DNA from: Pseudoalteromonas rubra
GTDB lineage: Bacteria; Pseudomonadota; Gammaproteobacteria; Enterobacterales; Alteromonadaceae
Reading direction: 5' to 3'
DNA length: 64,000 nucleotides
NCBI RefSeq assembly: GCF_005887115.1
Contig: NZ_PNCJ01000016.1
Span: 62,001 to 126,000 of the forward strand
Each line of letters opens with the position of its first letter. The first letter of the stretch is position 1. Below, piece after piece: positions 54,446 to 64,000 of this stretch. Position numbers and translations under genes: made by a program. The notes under the pieces were generated by a model. It had not been told where the DNA came from and did no database searches. It saw only the letters and a list, made by a program, of their open reading frames with translations.

Positions 54446-54525
54446 CCCCACTCACCGGTGTTGCACCGGTGAACACGCATCCGGAAATGACCGGGTGGGT
54501 GATGACAATAAAGTGAAGGAAGAGT

Positions 54526-55608
54526 ATGACTTCTAAAACAGTACTGCATGCCAAGCACCTAGAAGCTGGCGCGAAAATGGTCGATTTCCACGGTTGGGAA
54601 ATGCCAATCAACTATGGCTCGCAAATCGAAGAGCACAACGCCGTGCGTGAAGACGCAGGTATGTTCGACGTGTCTCACATGACCATAGTCGATGTAAAAG
54701 GTGCGGATGCTCAGGCATTCTTGCGCAAACTGGTTGCCAATGATGTGGCAAAACTGAAAGTAGCAGGTAAAGCGCTTTACACTGGCATGCTGAACGAGCA
54801 GGGCGGTGTGATTGATGATTTGATCATCTACTTCTTCACAGAAACTGAGTATCGTCTGGTTGTAAACTCTGCAACGCGCGAAAAAGACTTAGCACACATG
54901 AACGCGGTTGCAGCCGACTTTGATGTGGTCATCACAGAGCGTCCTGAGTACGCGATGATTGCGGTACAGGGTCCAAATGCCAAAGCCAAAACAGCCACTA
55001 TCCTGAGCGATGCACAAAACGCCGCAGTAGAAGGCATGAAGCCGTTCTTTGGCGTGCAAGCTGAAGAGCTGTTCATTGCAACCACGGGCTACACAGGGGA
55101 AGACGGCTATGAAATCGTTGTGCACAACGATGACGCAGCGCAACTGTGGCAAAAATTATTAGACGCGGGCGTCCGTCCGGCTGGCCTAGGTGCACGTGAT
55201 ACGCTACGTTTAGAAGCGGGCATGAACCTTTACGGCTCAGATATGGATGAAAGCGTTTCTCCACTGGCTGCTAACATGGCGTGGACCATTGCGTGGGAGC
55301 CGGCAGAGCGTGACTTTATCGGTCGTAAAGTGATTGAGCAGCAACGTGCTGACAAGAGCACTGACAAGCTGGTTGGCCTGGTACTTGAGAGCAAAGGCGT
55401 GCTGCGCGGTGGCTCTAAAGTTATCGTAGAAGGTGGCGAAGGTGTTATCACTTCTGGTACATTCTCGCCGACGTTAGGCTTTAGCGTAGCTTTGGCCCGT
55501 GTACCTCGCTCTACGGGTGACACAGCTCAGGTTGAAATGCGCAAAAAGCTGGTAGACGTTAAAGTGGTTAAACCTTGCTTTGTACGCAATGGTAAGTCGG
55601 TTCTGTAA
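54526..55608 (+). CDS. gcvT: Glycine cleavage system aminomethyltransferase (T-protein)
   Basis: A 360-residue enzyme that takes the aminomethyl group from lipoyl-H-protein and makes methylene-tetrahydrofolate and ammonia. It has [19 protein letters not shown] and [14 protein letters not shown] at the N-terminus, and [18 protein letters not shown] and the C-terminal [25 protein letters not shown] precedes ATG 54526. It is followed by gcvH after 62 bases. A GC-rich hairpin at about 54454-54471 precedes it; no glycine riboswitch is recognised. Confidence 0.95.
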   Translation: MTSKTVLHAKHLEAGAKMVDFHGWEMPINYGSQIEEHNAVREDAGMFDVSHMTIVDVKGADAQAFLRKLVANDVAKLKVAGKALYTGMLNEQGGVIDDLIIYFFTETEYRLVVNSATREKDLAHMNAVAADFDVVITERPEYAMIAVQGPNAKAKTATILSDAQNAAVEGMKPFFGVQAEELFIATTGYTGEDGYEIVVHNDDAAQLWQKLLDAGVRPAGLGARDTLRLEAGMNLYGSDMDESVSPLAANMAWTIAWEPAERDFIGRKVIEQQRADKSTDKLVGLVLESKGVLRGGSKVIVEGGEGVITSGTFSPTLGFSVALARVPRSTGDTAQVEMRKKLVDVKVVKPCFVRNGKSVL

Positions 55609-55670
55609 CGCACAGAGCACAATAGAATAACGGGCGATGGCCCACATAAATCGACCAAAGGAACAAAAAA

Positions 55671-56060
55671 ATGAGCAACATTCCTAGCGAGTTAAAGTAC
55701 GCAACGTCTCACGAGTGGGTTCGCGCTGAAGGCGACGGCACTTACACTGTCGGCATCACTGAGCATGCGCAGGAACTTTTGGGTGACATGGTATTCGTTG
55801 ACCTGCCTGACGTAGGTGACGAAGTTGACGCTGGTGAAGACTGCGCGGTTGCTGAGTCTGTAAAAGCCGCTTCTGACATCTACGCACCAATCGGTGGCGA
55901 GATCGTGGCTATCAACGAAGAGCTTGAAGACTCTCCGGAATCAGTCAACAACGACCCTTACGGTGACGGCTGGTTGTTCCGTGTTAAAGCGTCTGACGAA
56001 AGCGAACTTGAAAACCTGCTTGACGCAGAAGGCTACGAAGCCAACATCGACGAAGACTAA
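55671..56060 (+). CDS. gcvH: Glycine cleavage system H-protein
   Basis: A 129-residue lipoyl carrier. The lipoylated Lys65 lies in AESVKAASD, in the usual position. The sequence opens with [11 protein letters not shown] and ends EANIDED. It shuttles the aminomethyl intermediate between GcvP and GcvT. AAGGAAC precedes ATG 55671. A terminator and a MITE-like element separate it from gcvP. Confidence 0.96.
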   Translation: MSNIPSELKYATSHEWVRAEGDGTYTVGITEHAQELLGDMVFVDLPDVGDEVDAGEDCAVAESVKAASDIYAPIGGEIVAINEELEDSPESVNNDPYGDGWLFRVKASDESELENLLDAEGYEANIDED

Positions 56061-56077
56061 TTCGTTGTAGATATCAC

Positions 56078-56101
56078 AAAAGCCCCCTGCGTGGGGCTTT
56101 T
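56078..56101 (+). terminator. Terminator after gcvH
   Basis: AAAAGCCCC-CTGC-GTGGGGCTTTT with a T-run. It suggests that gcvP has its own promoter or that there is partial read-through. Confidence 0.8.
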
Positions 56102-56119
56102 ATAGTTGCGCCCGGTATA

Positions 56120-56281
56120 ATACCAATTTCACTTAATACCTGTTCAATTTGACGGAGCAAATATGACGCTAACTGTGTTAAAAATTTCTCATTTAGAACA
56201 ACTAAATAGCAAAATTTTTGCCTGGTTATCGAACATATTTTCTCGCCTCAAAATAGAACACTTAATTAAGCAAATTGGTAT
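56120..56281. repeat. MITE-like 162-bp element, copy B
   Basis: Same length and 10-base terminal inverted repeats (ATACCAATTT/AAATTGGTAT) as copy A at 47456, with about 95 percent identity. It lies between gcvH and gcvP, downstream of the gcvH terminator. An open frame inside (56163-56372) is a by-product. Confidence 0.85.
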
Positions 56282-56410
56282 AAGGCGTGGCAACACTGTT
56301 AAACTCTGTGACTGTTACCAAGGTATTTTCGTCGCACTGCGCATTAAGGTGCAGGTCGTCGAGCAACAGTGACACCCCCATTTTTACTTGGATCATAGGA
56401 ATCTGGACAC

Positions 56411-59308
56411 ATGTCAAACGCCAAATCTCTTGAACAACTAGAGCAAAAGCAAGACTTTATTCGTCGCCATATCGGCCCGAGCCCGGCTCAGGTGAGTGAC
56501 ATGCTTGCTGCGCTTGGAGTATCGAGTGTTGAAGAGCTGATCGGTCAGACAGTACCTAGCTCAATCCGTTTAGAGCAAGGCCTGCAAATTGGTGAAAGCC
56601 GTACCGAAGTAGAAACGCTGAGCTACCTGAAATCAGTAGCAAGCAAAAACAAAGTCTTCAAATCTTACATCGGTCAGGGTTACCACCCGACACACGTGCC
56701 TAACGTTATCTTGCGTAACGTACTGGAAAACCCAGGCTGGTATACAGCGTATACGCCGTATCAACCAGAGATTGCACAAGGCCGTCTTGAGTCTTTGCTT
56801 AACTTCCAGACTATGACCATGGACATCACCGGCCTTGACCTGGCCAGTGCGTCACTGCTTGACGAATCAACCGCAGCAGCCGAAGCCATGGCGCTGGCTA
56901 AGCGTGTGTCTAAAGCGAAAAAAGCGAACCTGTTCTTTATCGCTGAAGACGTACACACACAAACCATCGACGTCGTCACAACCCGTGCCGAGCAGTTTGG
57001 TTTTGAAGTGGTAGTTGGTCCTGCAAGCGATGCGGCAAATCACGAGATCTTCGGTGCCCTATTCCAGTATCCAACGACGTCAGGTGAAGTGGTCGACATC
57101 ACAGACATCATCGCACAAGTACAAAGCAAAAAAGCGATTGCCTGTGTGGCTGCCGACATCATGAGCTTAATGCTACTGAAAGCACCAGGTAAACTGGGCG
57201 CAGACGTGGTACTGGGCTCTGCACAGCGCTTTGGTGTTCCTATGGGTTACGGTGGTCCACACGCTGCGTTCTTTGCAACACGCGATGCCTACAAGCGTTC
57301 ACTGCCTGGCCGTATCATTGGTGTATCGAAAGACCGTTTAGGTAACGATGCGCTGCGTATGGCAATGCAAACGCGCGAGCAGCACATCCGCCGCGAAAAA
57401 GCCAACTCAAACATTTGTACAGCGCAGGTACTGCTGGCCAACATGGCTGCATTCTATGCGGTGTACCACGGTCCTCAGGGCCTGAAAACCATTGCCGAGC
57501 GCATTAACCGTTTCGCCAGCATTCTGGCAACCGGCCTGAAAGCCAAAGGCGTAGCACTGAAGCACGATACCTGGTTTGACACCATCACAGTGGTTGCGGG
57601 CGACGCAGACAAAGACGCAGTCGTCGCGCGCGCCGTTGCAAACGAAGTAAACTTTGCCATCAACCACGCTGGCGAGTACTCAATTGCATTGAATGAAACG
57701 ACGACCCGCGGTGACATTGCAGAACTGTTCGACATCATCCTGGGCGAAGGCCATGGTTTAGATGTAGCAGCACTGGACAGCGAAGTTGCTGCAAACAACA
57801 TCACAGGTATTCCGGCGAGTCTGGTACGTGATGACGAAGTACTGACGCACGACAACTTCAACAGCTATCACAGCGAAACCGAGATGCTGCGTTACATCAA
57901 GCGTCTTGAGAACAAAGACTTGGCACTGAACCACTCTATGATCTCTCTGGGTTCTTGTACCATGAAGCTGAACGCAACGGCTGAGATGATCCCGGTCACC
58001 TGGCCTGAGTTCGCTGAACTACACCCATTCTGCCCACTAGAGCAGGCACAGGGTTATCAGGTGATGATGACTGAGCTGCACGACTGGCTGGTTAACATCA
58101 CAGGCTACGACGCAGTATCACTGCAACCTAACTCAGGTGCTCAGGGTGAATACGCGGGTCTTATCGCGATTCGTAAATACCACGAGTCACGCGGCGAAGG
58201 TCACCGTAACGTGTGTCTGATCCCAAGCTCTGCGCACGGTACTAACCCGGCGTCGGCGCAAATGGCCAGCATGAAAGTGGTTGTGGTTGGTTGTGACAGC
58301 GACGGTAACATCGACCTGGACGACCTGCGCGCGAAGGCAGAAGACGTATCTGAAAACCTGTCTTGTATCATGGTTACTTACCCGTCTACTCACGGTGTAT
58401 ATGAAGAAGCCATCCGTGAAGTGTGTGACATTGTTCACCAGCACGGCGGCCAGGTTTACATGGACGGCGCGAACATGAACGCACAGGTTGGCGTAACCAG
58501 CCCGGGCTCAATCGGTTCTGACGTATCGCACCTGAACCTGCACAAAACATTCTGTATCCCGCACGGCGGTGGTGGCCCAGGTGTTGGTCCTATCGGTGTT
58601 AAATCGCACCTTGCGCCATTTATGCCTAACCACAGCGTGATCAAAGTAGCGGGTACCAACGAAGGTAACGGCGCAGTTTCTGCGGCACCTTACGGCTCAG
58701 CAGCCATCCTGCCAATCTCATGGGCGTATATTGCCATGATGGGCAGCGAAGGTCTGAAGCAGGCCACTGAAATGGCCATCGTGAACGCCAACTACCTGAC
58801 AGAGCAACTGAGCAAGCATTACCCGGTACTTTACCGTGGCCGCAACGACCGCGTTGCCCACGAGTGTATTATCGACCTGCGCCCACTGAAAGAAGCCTCT
58901 GGCATCACAGAAATGGATGTAGCTAAGCGCCTGATGGACTACGGTTTCCACGCACCGACTATGTCATTCCCGGTTGCCGGCACGCTGATGATCGAGCCAA
59001 CGGAATCTGAGTCTAAGGTAGAAATCGACCGCTTCATCGAAGCCATGATCTCTATCCGCGCTGAAATCGCCAAAGTAGAAAACGGCGAATGGTCAGTAGA
59101 AAACAACCCACTGGTGTTCGCACCACACACCCAGGCAGACGTACTGGGCAACGAGTGGGATCGTGCCTACGACCGCTTCTATGCAGCCTTCCCGGTTGCA
59201 TCAGTAGCGAAAGACAAGTTCTGGCCAACGGTAACCCGTATCGACGACGTATACGGCGACCGTAACCTTATTTGTTCTTGCCCTGCTGTAGAGACTTATG
59301 CTGAGTAA
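56411..59308 (+). CDS. gcvP: Glycine dehydrogenase (decarboxylating), P-protein
   Basis: A 965-residue PLP enzyme of the single-chain type. The N-terminal and C-terminal halves are related. The PLP-lysine Lys712 lies in [17 protein letters not shown]. Other conserved parts: FIRRHIGPS at the start and [13 protein letters not shown] in the second half. It decarboxylates glycine and passes the aminomethyl group to GcvH. AGGAA lies upstream of ATG 56411, and gcvP ends the operon. Confidence 0.96.
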   Translation: MSNAKSLEQLEQKQDFIRRHIGPSPAQVSDMLAALGVSSVEELIGQTVPSSIRLEQGLQIGESRTEVETLSYLKSVASKNKVFKSYIGQGYHPTHVPNVILRNVLENPGWYTAYTPYQPEIAQGRLESLLNFQTMTMDITGLDLASASLLDESTAAAEAMALAKRVSKAKKANLFFIAEDVHTQTIDVVTTRAEQFGFEVVVGPASDAANHEIFGALFQYPTTSGEVVDITDIIAQVQSKKAIACVAADIMSLMLLKAPGKLGADVVLGSAQRFGVPMGYGGPHAAFFATRDAYKRSLPGRIIGVSKDRLGNDALRMAMQTREQHIRREKANSNICTAQVLLANMAAFYAVYHGPQGLKTIAERINRFASILATGLKAKGVALKHDTWFDTITVVAGDADKDAVVARAVANEVNFAINHAGEYSIALNETTTRGDIAELFDIILGEGHGLDVAALDSEVAANNITGIPASLVRDDEVLTHDNFNSYHSETEMLRYIKRLENKDLALNHSMISLGSCTMKLNATAEMIPVTWPEFAELHPFCPLEQAQGYQVMMTELHDWLVNITGYDAVSLQPNSGAQGEYAGLIAIRKYHESRGEGHRNVCLIPSSAHGTNPASAQMASMKVVVVGCDSDGNIDLDDLRAKAEDVSENLSCIMVTYPSTHGVYEEAIREVCDIVHQHGGQVYMDGANMNAQVGVTSPGSIGSDVSHLNLHKTFCIPHGGGGPGVGPIGVKSHLAPFMPNHSVIKVAGTNEGNGAVSAAPYGSAAILPISWAYIAMMGSEGLKQATEMAIVNANYLTEQLSKHYPVLYRGRNDRVAHECIIDLRPLKEASGITEMDVAKRLMDYGFHAPTMSFPVAGTLMIEPTESESKVEIDRFIEAMISIRAEIAKVENGEWSVENNPLVFAPHTQADVLGNEWDRAYDRFYAAFPVASVAKDKFWPTVTRIDDVYGDRNLICSCPAVETYAE

Positions 59309-59350
59309 GTGAATCTTTGAGTCGGGCTAATCCCCGACTTAGATTTTTGA

Positions 59351-59384
59351 AAACCGCCTTAAGAGATTGAGGCGGTTTTTTATT
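59351..59384 (+). terminator. Terminator after gcvP
   Basis: AACCGCCT (59352-59359) pairs with AGGCGGTT, followed by TTTTATT. It lies between gcvP and the convergent integrase gene. Confidence 0.8.
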
Positions 59385-59389
59385 GTCTG

Positions 59390-60367
59390 TTATTTGATTC
59401 GCTGTGGGGGGTATGAGATTGGACTTACCACCCTTTGGCCTCCTTGCTGGATAATATGCGTGTAAATCTGAGTTGTCCGGATGTTACTATGGCCAAGTTG
59501 AGTTTGTATTGTTTTTATATCAGCGCCATTTTGCAGCAGATGTGTCGCAAAAGAGTGCCGTAATGTATGCGGTGTTACCTGCTTAGTGATACCAGCCAAA
59601 TACGCTGCTTTTTTTACAGCTCTTTGAGCCTGCTTCTCATCAATATGGTGTCGTCTGAGTTGTTTTGTTTCTGGGTCAATACTTAGCTTGTGAGAAGGAA
59701 ATATATACTGCCACATCTACTGCTTTTCGTGACCATTGTATTTGTGTCTTAGTCTGTGGGGTAGCCATACGCCACAGTACTGAGGATTATGTCGGTCAAG
59801 TTGCAGATAATTTTCTACTTGGAGGATTTGGCTTCTTAGTAAGGGAATTAACTCTTTAGCCAGCGTCACAACTCTGTTTTTTCCGCCTTTACCGTCCCAT
59901 ATTCGAAGACAGAGATAATCAAAATCGATATCTTTAACTCGAAGCCTCATTGCCTCCATCAATCTTAGGCCACTGCCATAAAGTAGGGCGCATGACAGGT
60001 AATGACGAGCGCTACACATAGTGAGTAATGAACTAACTTCTTCTTTTGTTAACACAACCGGTAACTTGCGAGGACGTTGGCTTTTGGTAAAGTTTAGTCG
60101 CAAGGACAATGGCTTTTTAAGTATCTCTTTATACAAAAAACATAAGGCGTTTAATGCCTGCGCTTGTGTGCCTTGAGCAACATTTTGTTCATTTACCAGG
60201 TGGTTAAGAAATTGCTCAACTTCTTTATCCCCCATAGTTGTAGGGTGTCGCATATTGTTAAAGCGAATAAATGCAGCAGTCCATTTTAGGTACGCTTCAA
60301 TGGTACGTTTAGCATAACGTCGTAGGTACATCTGCTCTTGCAGCATGAGTAGAAAAGGTGATTTCAT
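59390..60367 (-). pseudogene. intI: Integron integrase IntI interrupted by an in-frame TAG
   Basis: Reading one frame on the minus strand, codon 217 is TAG (59717-59719) and the rest continues unchanged to 59390. The full product would have about 324 residues, the usual IntI length. Tyrosine recombinase residues are all present: Arg in [24 protein letters not shown] and Tyr in QIYTH. The IntI-specific insertion (CGVWLPHRLRHKY, normally before EWGWQ) is present around the stop. Without suppression the first part lacks the catalytic His and Tyr, so the integrase is likely inactive. It is next to a cassette array with attC, and has a LexA-box upstream. Confidence 0.85.
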
Positions 60368-60393
60368 GAACGTTCCATTTGGTAAGGTTGATA

Positions 60394-60409
60394 CTGGATA
60401 TATAGACAG
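60394..60409 (-). promoter_or_regulatory. LexA (SOS) box of intI
   Basis: CTGGATATATAGACAG has CTG-N10-CAG with the AT-rich centre of the LexA consensus. It is 27 bases upstream of the intI start. LexA control of integron integrases is known in Vibrio. Confidence 0.65.
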
Positions 60410-60587
60410 TGATTGGGCTGTTGTCCAATAACATTATTACATGCCGTTTTGTCCAATTTTTACACAAATGTGTTTTGGCAGGTTGCAACCGATTGTTTAC
60501 TTTGAGTTTGTTCCGTGGGACTATGAGGGCATGTAATACAGCCCGTTTTGTCGGTTTATGTTCCGACATTTTGGGGTAGAATAAATT

Positions 60588-60594
60588 GTTATAA
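60588..60594 (+). other. attI-like recombination point of the integron
   Basis: GTTATAA lies about 220 bases from the intI start and 27 bases before the first cassette gene. It has the form of the GTTRRRY core; the junction is between G and T at 60588/60589. The matching GTTATAC closes the first cassette at 60998. Confidence 0.55.
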
Positions 60595-60614
60595 GCCCTT
60601 TGGAGTTTTAGTGA

Positions 60615-60896
60615 ATGAAGTCAGTATGGATATTCAATAAAAGCAATGCAGACTTTTCTGGCGGTGTTTTCAGTGAACTCGAATTAGCTGAAAGTTGGAT
60701 AAAAGAAAACTCACTAACTGGGATACTAACTAAATACCCGCTTGATCAAGGTGTATTTGACTGGGCTGTAGAAAATGACATGCATAATATTAAGCCCGAA
60801 AAATTAGCTGAAAAAAGTAAACAGCCCAATTTTATTGCTGGGTTTACCACAGCTAGCCAAGAGCATTATCATTACCAAAATGGCCTTCTTTCATAG
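60615..60896 (+). CDS. Cassette-encoded protein, DUF7710-like
   Basis: A 93-residue soluble protein, the only gene in the first cassette. Conserved-looking segments: SVWIFNKSNADFSGGVFSELELAESWI, LTGILTKYPLDQGVFDWA and the C-terminal ASQEHYHYQNG. This pattern matches my recollection of a family catalogued as DUF7710; function unknown. GGAG is upstream of ATG 60615. Proteins of this type are common in chromosomal integron cassettes. Confidence 0.65.
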   Translation: MKSVWIFNKSNADFSGGVFSELELAESWIKENSLTGILTKYPLDQGVFDWAVENDMHNIKPEKLAEKSKQPNFIAGFTTASQEHYHYQNGLLS

Positions 60897-60897
60897 G

Positions 60898-61005
60898 GCT
60901 TATAACAAAGCAAATTAAAAAGGGCGGACAAAAATCAGTTGGCTTTGTTCGTACCTCACAAATTTTAGCCAACTAATTTTTGCCGTTTATTTGCGGCGTT
61001 ATACC
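60898..61005 (+). other. attC site of the first cassette
   Basis: It opens with TTATAACA (R'') and ends with GCGTTATAC (R'). Between them GCAAATTAAAAA... pairs with ...TTTATTTGC, and AATCAGTTGGC with GCCAACTAATT, giving the long imperfect stem of a folded attC bottom strand of about 105 bases. It follows the cassette gene stop directly. Confidence 0.75.
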
Positions 61006-61033
61006 CCGGAAACAATATCAAGGAGGACTATAA

Positions 61034-61348
61034 GTGAATAAAACAGAATTAATCGAGGTGGTAGCTGCTCAGGCTGATATTTCAAAGGAAAAAGCGGCTA
61101 AAGCGGTGAATGCGCTGCTTGAGGCTGTGGCAGAAGAATTGCATAACGGAGAGGATGTCTCTCTCTTTGGCTTTGGAACATTTACAGTAAGAGAGCGAGC
61201 ATCAAGAAAGGGACGAAACCCCAAAACTGGAGAGCCAATTTCTATAGCTTCTGCTAAAGTGCCCGCATTCAGACCCGCAAAAGCTCTCAAGATGGCTGTC
61301 GGAGATGATCGAACCGGTGGTGGTGGCCCAGGAATCAAAAAGGATTAA
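61034..61348 (+). CDS. HU-family DNA-binding protein
   Basis: A 104-residue product starting GTG 61034 after AGGAGG. The HU/IHF fold is complete: [21 protein letters not shown], then [24 protein letters not shown] and [12 protein letters not shown] short Gly-rich tail ([13 protein letters not shown]) is added to the usual length of 90. It lies in a second integron cassette and is coupled to a membrane protein. A nucleoid protein in a cassette is unusual; a mobile-DNA role is inference. Confidence 0.85.
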   Translation: MNKTELIEVVAAQADISKEKAAKAVNALLEAVAEELHNGEDVSLFGFGTFTVRERASRKGRNPKTGEPISIASAKVPAFRPAKALKMAVGDDRTGGGGPGIKKD

Positions 61349-61351
61349 AAC

Positions 61352-61762
61352 ATGCCGGTATTAGATAAATTTCGTCAATATCATTATGACGCAACAGTAA
61401 AAGTATCAGATAACACTCGAACTTTGGCGTTATCAGCCGTGGGTATTGTATGGTTATTCAAAAATCAAAATGGCGGGGTATATGAAATTCCTAATGACTT
61501 GCTAGTACCATTGATTCTAGTTGTAATCGCATTAGCTCTTGATTTCGGGCAGCATGTATATAGAAGTATTGCGTGGCACATTAAGTTTAGGATTGAAGAG
61601 AAAAGACTCGGTAAAAAGGAAATCACAGAGGAAACCGAGTTATATGCATCTAAGTGGATCAATACATTTGCGTATTTTGTTTTCTATGGAAAAGTCCTTT
61701 GTTTAGTGGCTGCATATTGCGGTTTATTAAGCTACTTTTCCTCAATGGTTAATTGGGTATAA
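61352..61762 (+). CDS. Membrane protein of unknown function, paired with HU-like gene
   Basis: A 136-residue product starting 3 bases after the HU gene. It has three hydrophobic segments (about 21-36, 48-66 and 108-130) and a charged middle (KFRIEEKRLGKKEITEET). It is in the same cassette. The 3' end is followed by TATAACAAG, which looks like the start of another attC, cut by the IS remnant. No family is recognised. Confidence 0.65.
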   Translation: MPVLDKFRQYHYDATVKVSDNTRTLALSAVGIVWLFKNQNGGVYEIPNDLLVPLILVVIALALDFGQHVYRSIAWHIKFRIEEKRLGKKEITEETELYASKWINTFAYFVFYGKVLCLVAAYCGLLSYFSSMVNWV

Positions 61763-61784
61763 CAAGAGACTATGGCGTCAATAA

Positions 61785-62389
<605 letters not shown>

Positions 62390-64000
62390 ATGGGTTCACG
62401 AAAAGGGATCGTAAATTCAGCTGCGGTCGCCTCTGTGGTGGCAGGCTCTTTGATCATGACTAGCCAAGCAAATGCTTTTGGTTGGGGTAGTATAGGTGAC
62501 TTCTTTAAAGATCCGATTGGAACCGTTGGCGGTGCCGTTACACAGGTAGCACAAGTGGTTAGGCATGTTACCAGTCCAGTGACAAATATTGCAATTGACA
62601 CTCTTAGGCATGGTGCAAATGTTGTGAATGACGCAACTAACTTGGTCGGTGTTGACTCCTCAGCTATTACTGATAAAGCAATATCACTCGCCCAGCAAAT
62701 GGCCACTTTAGACAACATGGGAACATTTGTAACTGATCAACAACAAAAGCTCGCTGCACTTGAGCACTTTGCGACTGTTGCTGTGACTAACGCACACCAC
62801 TTGAGTCAATTAGAAGCATTGGTCGATGGCGTCAATGAAAACAACGTAGAACTTGCAAAAAACATCGTGCACAGCCTGATAAAAGACATTGATTACGATA
62901 CGTTAAAGCTCGTCGTAGATCAGGTAAAGACATATGATGGCGCACAGTCTCTGATGTTTATGGTGAATAAAGGTAACCTAGGAGTAGGAGTCGCAGTTGA
63001 CGTTAACGAGCTTGAACGCATCAAGTATGGTCATCATTCTAACCGCCACGAACCAATTATGAGCTTTTTTGTTCAGGCTGTGAATCCAGGAACGCCTAAT
63101 AACCAATTAAAGTTCTCTGTTGGCTACCATAAAAATCCTCCTTTGCAGGTATCAGGAAATAGCCTAAGCCTATCAAGTACGGTTAAGAAGATGAAAGTCA
63201 GCCTTGCATTTGCATCGCTGAATAGTAGTGACTTCCTTGCTCTGGTTGATGTACAAGCTTTGCGAAACCAACATAAAATGACCGCTGTTGGTGTCAGTGC
63301 AAATCCAATCAGCTTGCAAGCCGGTAGCACATCAAGGCAAGTTGTTTTCAAAGAATGTCAAAACGGCAGATTACAAGCGAACGGTGTTGATTGTAATCAA
63401 CAAGATTTGTCTATCAGTGCACTGACTGGTGTCCACGCCATGGACCAGCACACAGCCCTTGGTGGGGTATCATTTACCTTTAAATCATTTGGCAAAGTAG
63501 ATGGTATGTACTGTGTGCAAACAGTGGAACCCGCAGATCCGCATACATGGCACGACAACTATTTCTGTTCATCCGAAGACCTTGGGATGAAATGGTCCTT
63601 TGCAGGCCCAATCGATGGCATGCGCTGTACGCAGATCATTGAGTTGGCAGACCCGCATACATGGCAAGACAATTATCTATGTTTACCTAATGACTCAGAC
63701 TATCTATTATCCTGGAGTAGCGCTGGTAAAGGAAGTATGAAAAATACGGTAAGATGGCTTGAAGCCGCAGATCCACATACTTGGAACGACAATTACTTAG
63801 GCATTGAAAAGCATGTTGAAATGAAAATATTCGATATGTGTTTAGATATTGCAGGGTATCATCCAAGCAATGGCCAAGACATCATGTTGCATGACTGTCA
63901 CAATGGTGCAAACCAAAAATGGTTATTCACCAACGATGGAAAAGTGAGAAGTAAAGTAGACTATAACAAGTGCTTAGATTATAGAAATGGAGCAACAAAC
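62390..64000 (+). CDS. Large secreted protein with ADPHTW repeats and ricin-type lectin domain (partial, 3' end outside window)
   Basis: An open frame of 537 codons runs to the right edge with no stop. TTTGGAG precedes ATG 62390. A signal peptide (about 1-31, SQANA) is followed by an alpha-helical N-terminal region (about 45-200) and a beta domain. Three repeats of the motif ADPHTWxDNY occur at nucleotides 63533, 63647 and 63767, spaced 38-40 residues and separated by Cys-containing strands. The C-terminal part carries a ricin-like trefoil: CLDIAG, GQDIMLHDCHNGANQKW and CLDYRNG. It is probably a secreted carbohydrate-binding protein or toxin-like factor. No similar whole protein is recognised. 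Confidence 0.7.
   Translation, partial: MGSRKGIVNSAAVASVVAGSLIMTSQANAFGWGSIGDFFKDPIGTVGGAVTQVAQVVRHVTSPVTNIAIDTLRHGANVVNDATNLVGVDSSAITDKAISLAQQMATLDNMGTFVTDQQQKLAALEHFATVAVTNAHHLSQLEALVDGVNENNVELAKNIVHSLIKDIDYDTLKLVVDQVKTYDGAQSLMFMVNKGNLGVGVAVDVNELERIKYGHHSNRHEPIMSFFVQAVNPGTPNNQLKFSVGYHKNPPLQVSGNSLSLSSTVKKMKVSLAFASLNSSDFLALVDVQALRNQHKMTAVGVSANPISLQAGSTSRQVVFKECQNGRLQANGVDCNQQDLSISALTGVHAMDQHTALGGVSFTFKSFGKVDGMYCVQTVEPADPHTWHDNYFCSSEDLGMKWSFAGPIDGMRCTQIIELADPHTWQDNYLCLPNDSDYLLSWSSAGKGSMKNTVRWLEAADPHTWNDNYLGIEKHVEMKIFDMCLDIAGYHPSNGQDIMLHDCHNGANQKWLFTNDGKVRSKVDYNKCLDYRNGATN

Noticed and set aside
54446..54525. Possible glycine riboswitch before gcvT
   Set aside because: Only a short hairpin (CACCGGTG-TTG-CACCGGTG) is present. 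The interval is too short for a tandem glycine aptamer and lacks its conserved cores.
56163..56372. Open frame of 69 residues between gcvH and gcvP
   Set aside because: Most of it lies inside MITE-like copy B and the frame is broken in copy A, so it is a by-product of the repeat.

Overview
The window looks like chromosomal DNA of a marine gammaproteobacterium in the order Alteromonadales, most likely Pseudoalteromonas or a close relative. This rests on gene content and order: FlgT/FlgP/FlgO-type polar-flagellum genes, flgN-flgM-flgA-cheV-cheR, a secreted S8 protease with a C-terminal PPC domain, an SO_0444-type Cu/Zn exporter, the run ygfB-pepP-ubiH-ubiI followed by gcvT-gcvH-gcvP, and a chromosomal integron. 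The species call is inference; no database was searched.

Layout. (1) 1-5.9 kb: a plus-strand surface/envelope operon with the tail of an unknown gene, a 991-aa usher-like outer-membrane barrel, a SPOR lipoprotein and three tandem FlgO-family lipoproteins. (2) 5.9-12.5 kb: tRNA-Arg(CCU), then flagellar and chemotaxis genes. flgT and flgP diverge from back-to-back sigma-54 promoters, flgM has a clear sigma-28 promoter, and an ImmA/IrrE-type protease pair sits in the middle. cheR is not followed by flgB. (3) 12.5-22.6 kb: accessory DNA with an arylamine N-acetyltransferase behind a MerR-type promoter, a MarR regulator, a broken metallo-beta-lactamase-fold gene, a broken histidine kinase, a secreted subtilase and a fibrinogen-like secreted protein. 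(4) 22.7-32 kb: a four-gene MFP-RND-response regulator-kinase operon, a di-heme peroxidase with PPC-like tails and, divergent from it, a 52-residue double-glycine leader peptide that looks like a RiPP precursor. (5) 32.5-47.5 kb: rapA, a PIN-PhoH protein, LysE exporter, a 1,235-aa hybrid kinase coupled to a degenerate GGDEF protein, a 2-hydroxyacid dehydrogenase, a MerR-Cu/Zn permease pair and an acyltransferase. (6) 47.5-59.4 kb: 6S RNA, ygfB-pepP-ubiH-ubiI, a LysR regulator, a GcvT-like orphan and the glycine cleavage operon. Two copies of a 162-bp MITE-like element and several hairpin repeat clusters lie between genes. (7) 59.4-64 kb: an integron next to gcvP. Its integrase is split by one in-frame TAG, has a LexA box, and is followed by an attI-like junction, one complete cassette with attC, a cassette with an HU-like protein and a membrane protein, an IS110-family remnant, and a large secreted lectin-like protein that runs off the window.

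The strongest leads for something undescribed are the orphan RiPP-like peptide beside the di-heme enzyme (31.8 kb), the usher/SPOR/triple-FlgO operon (0-5.9 kb), the repeat-and-lectin secreted protein at the right edge, and the integron with its stop-interrupted integrase.
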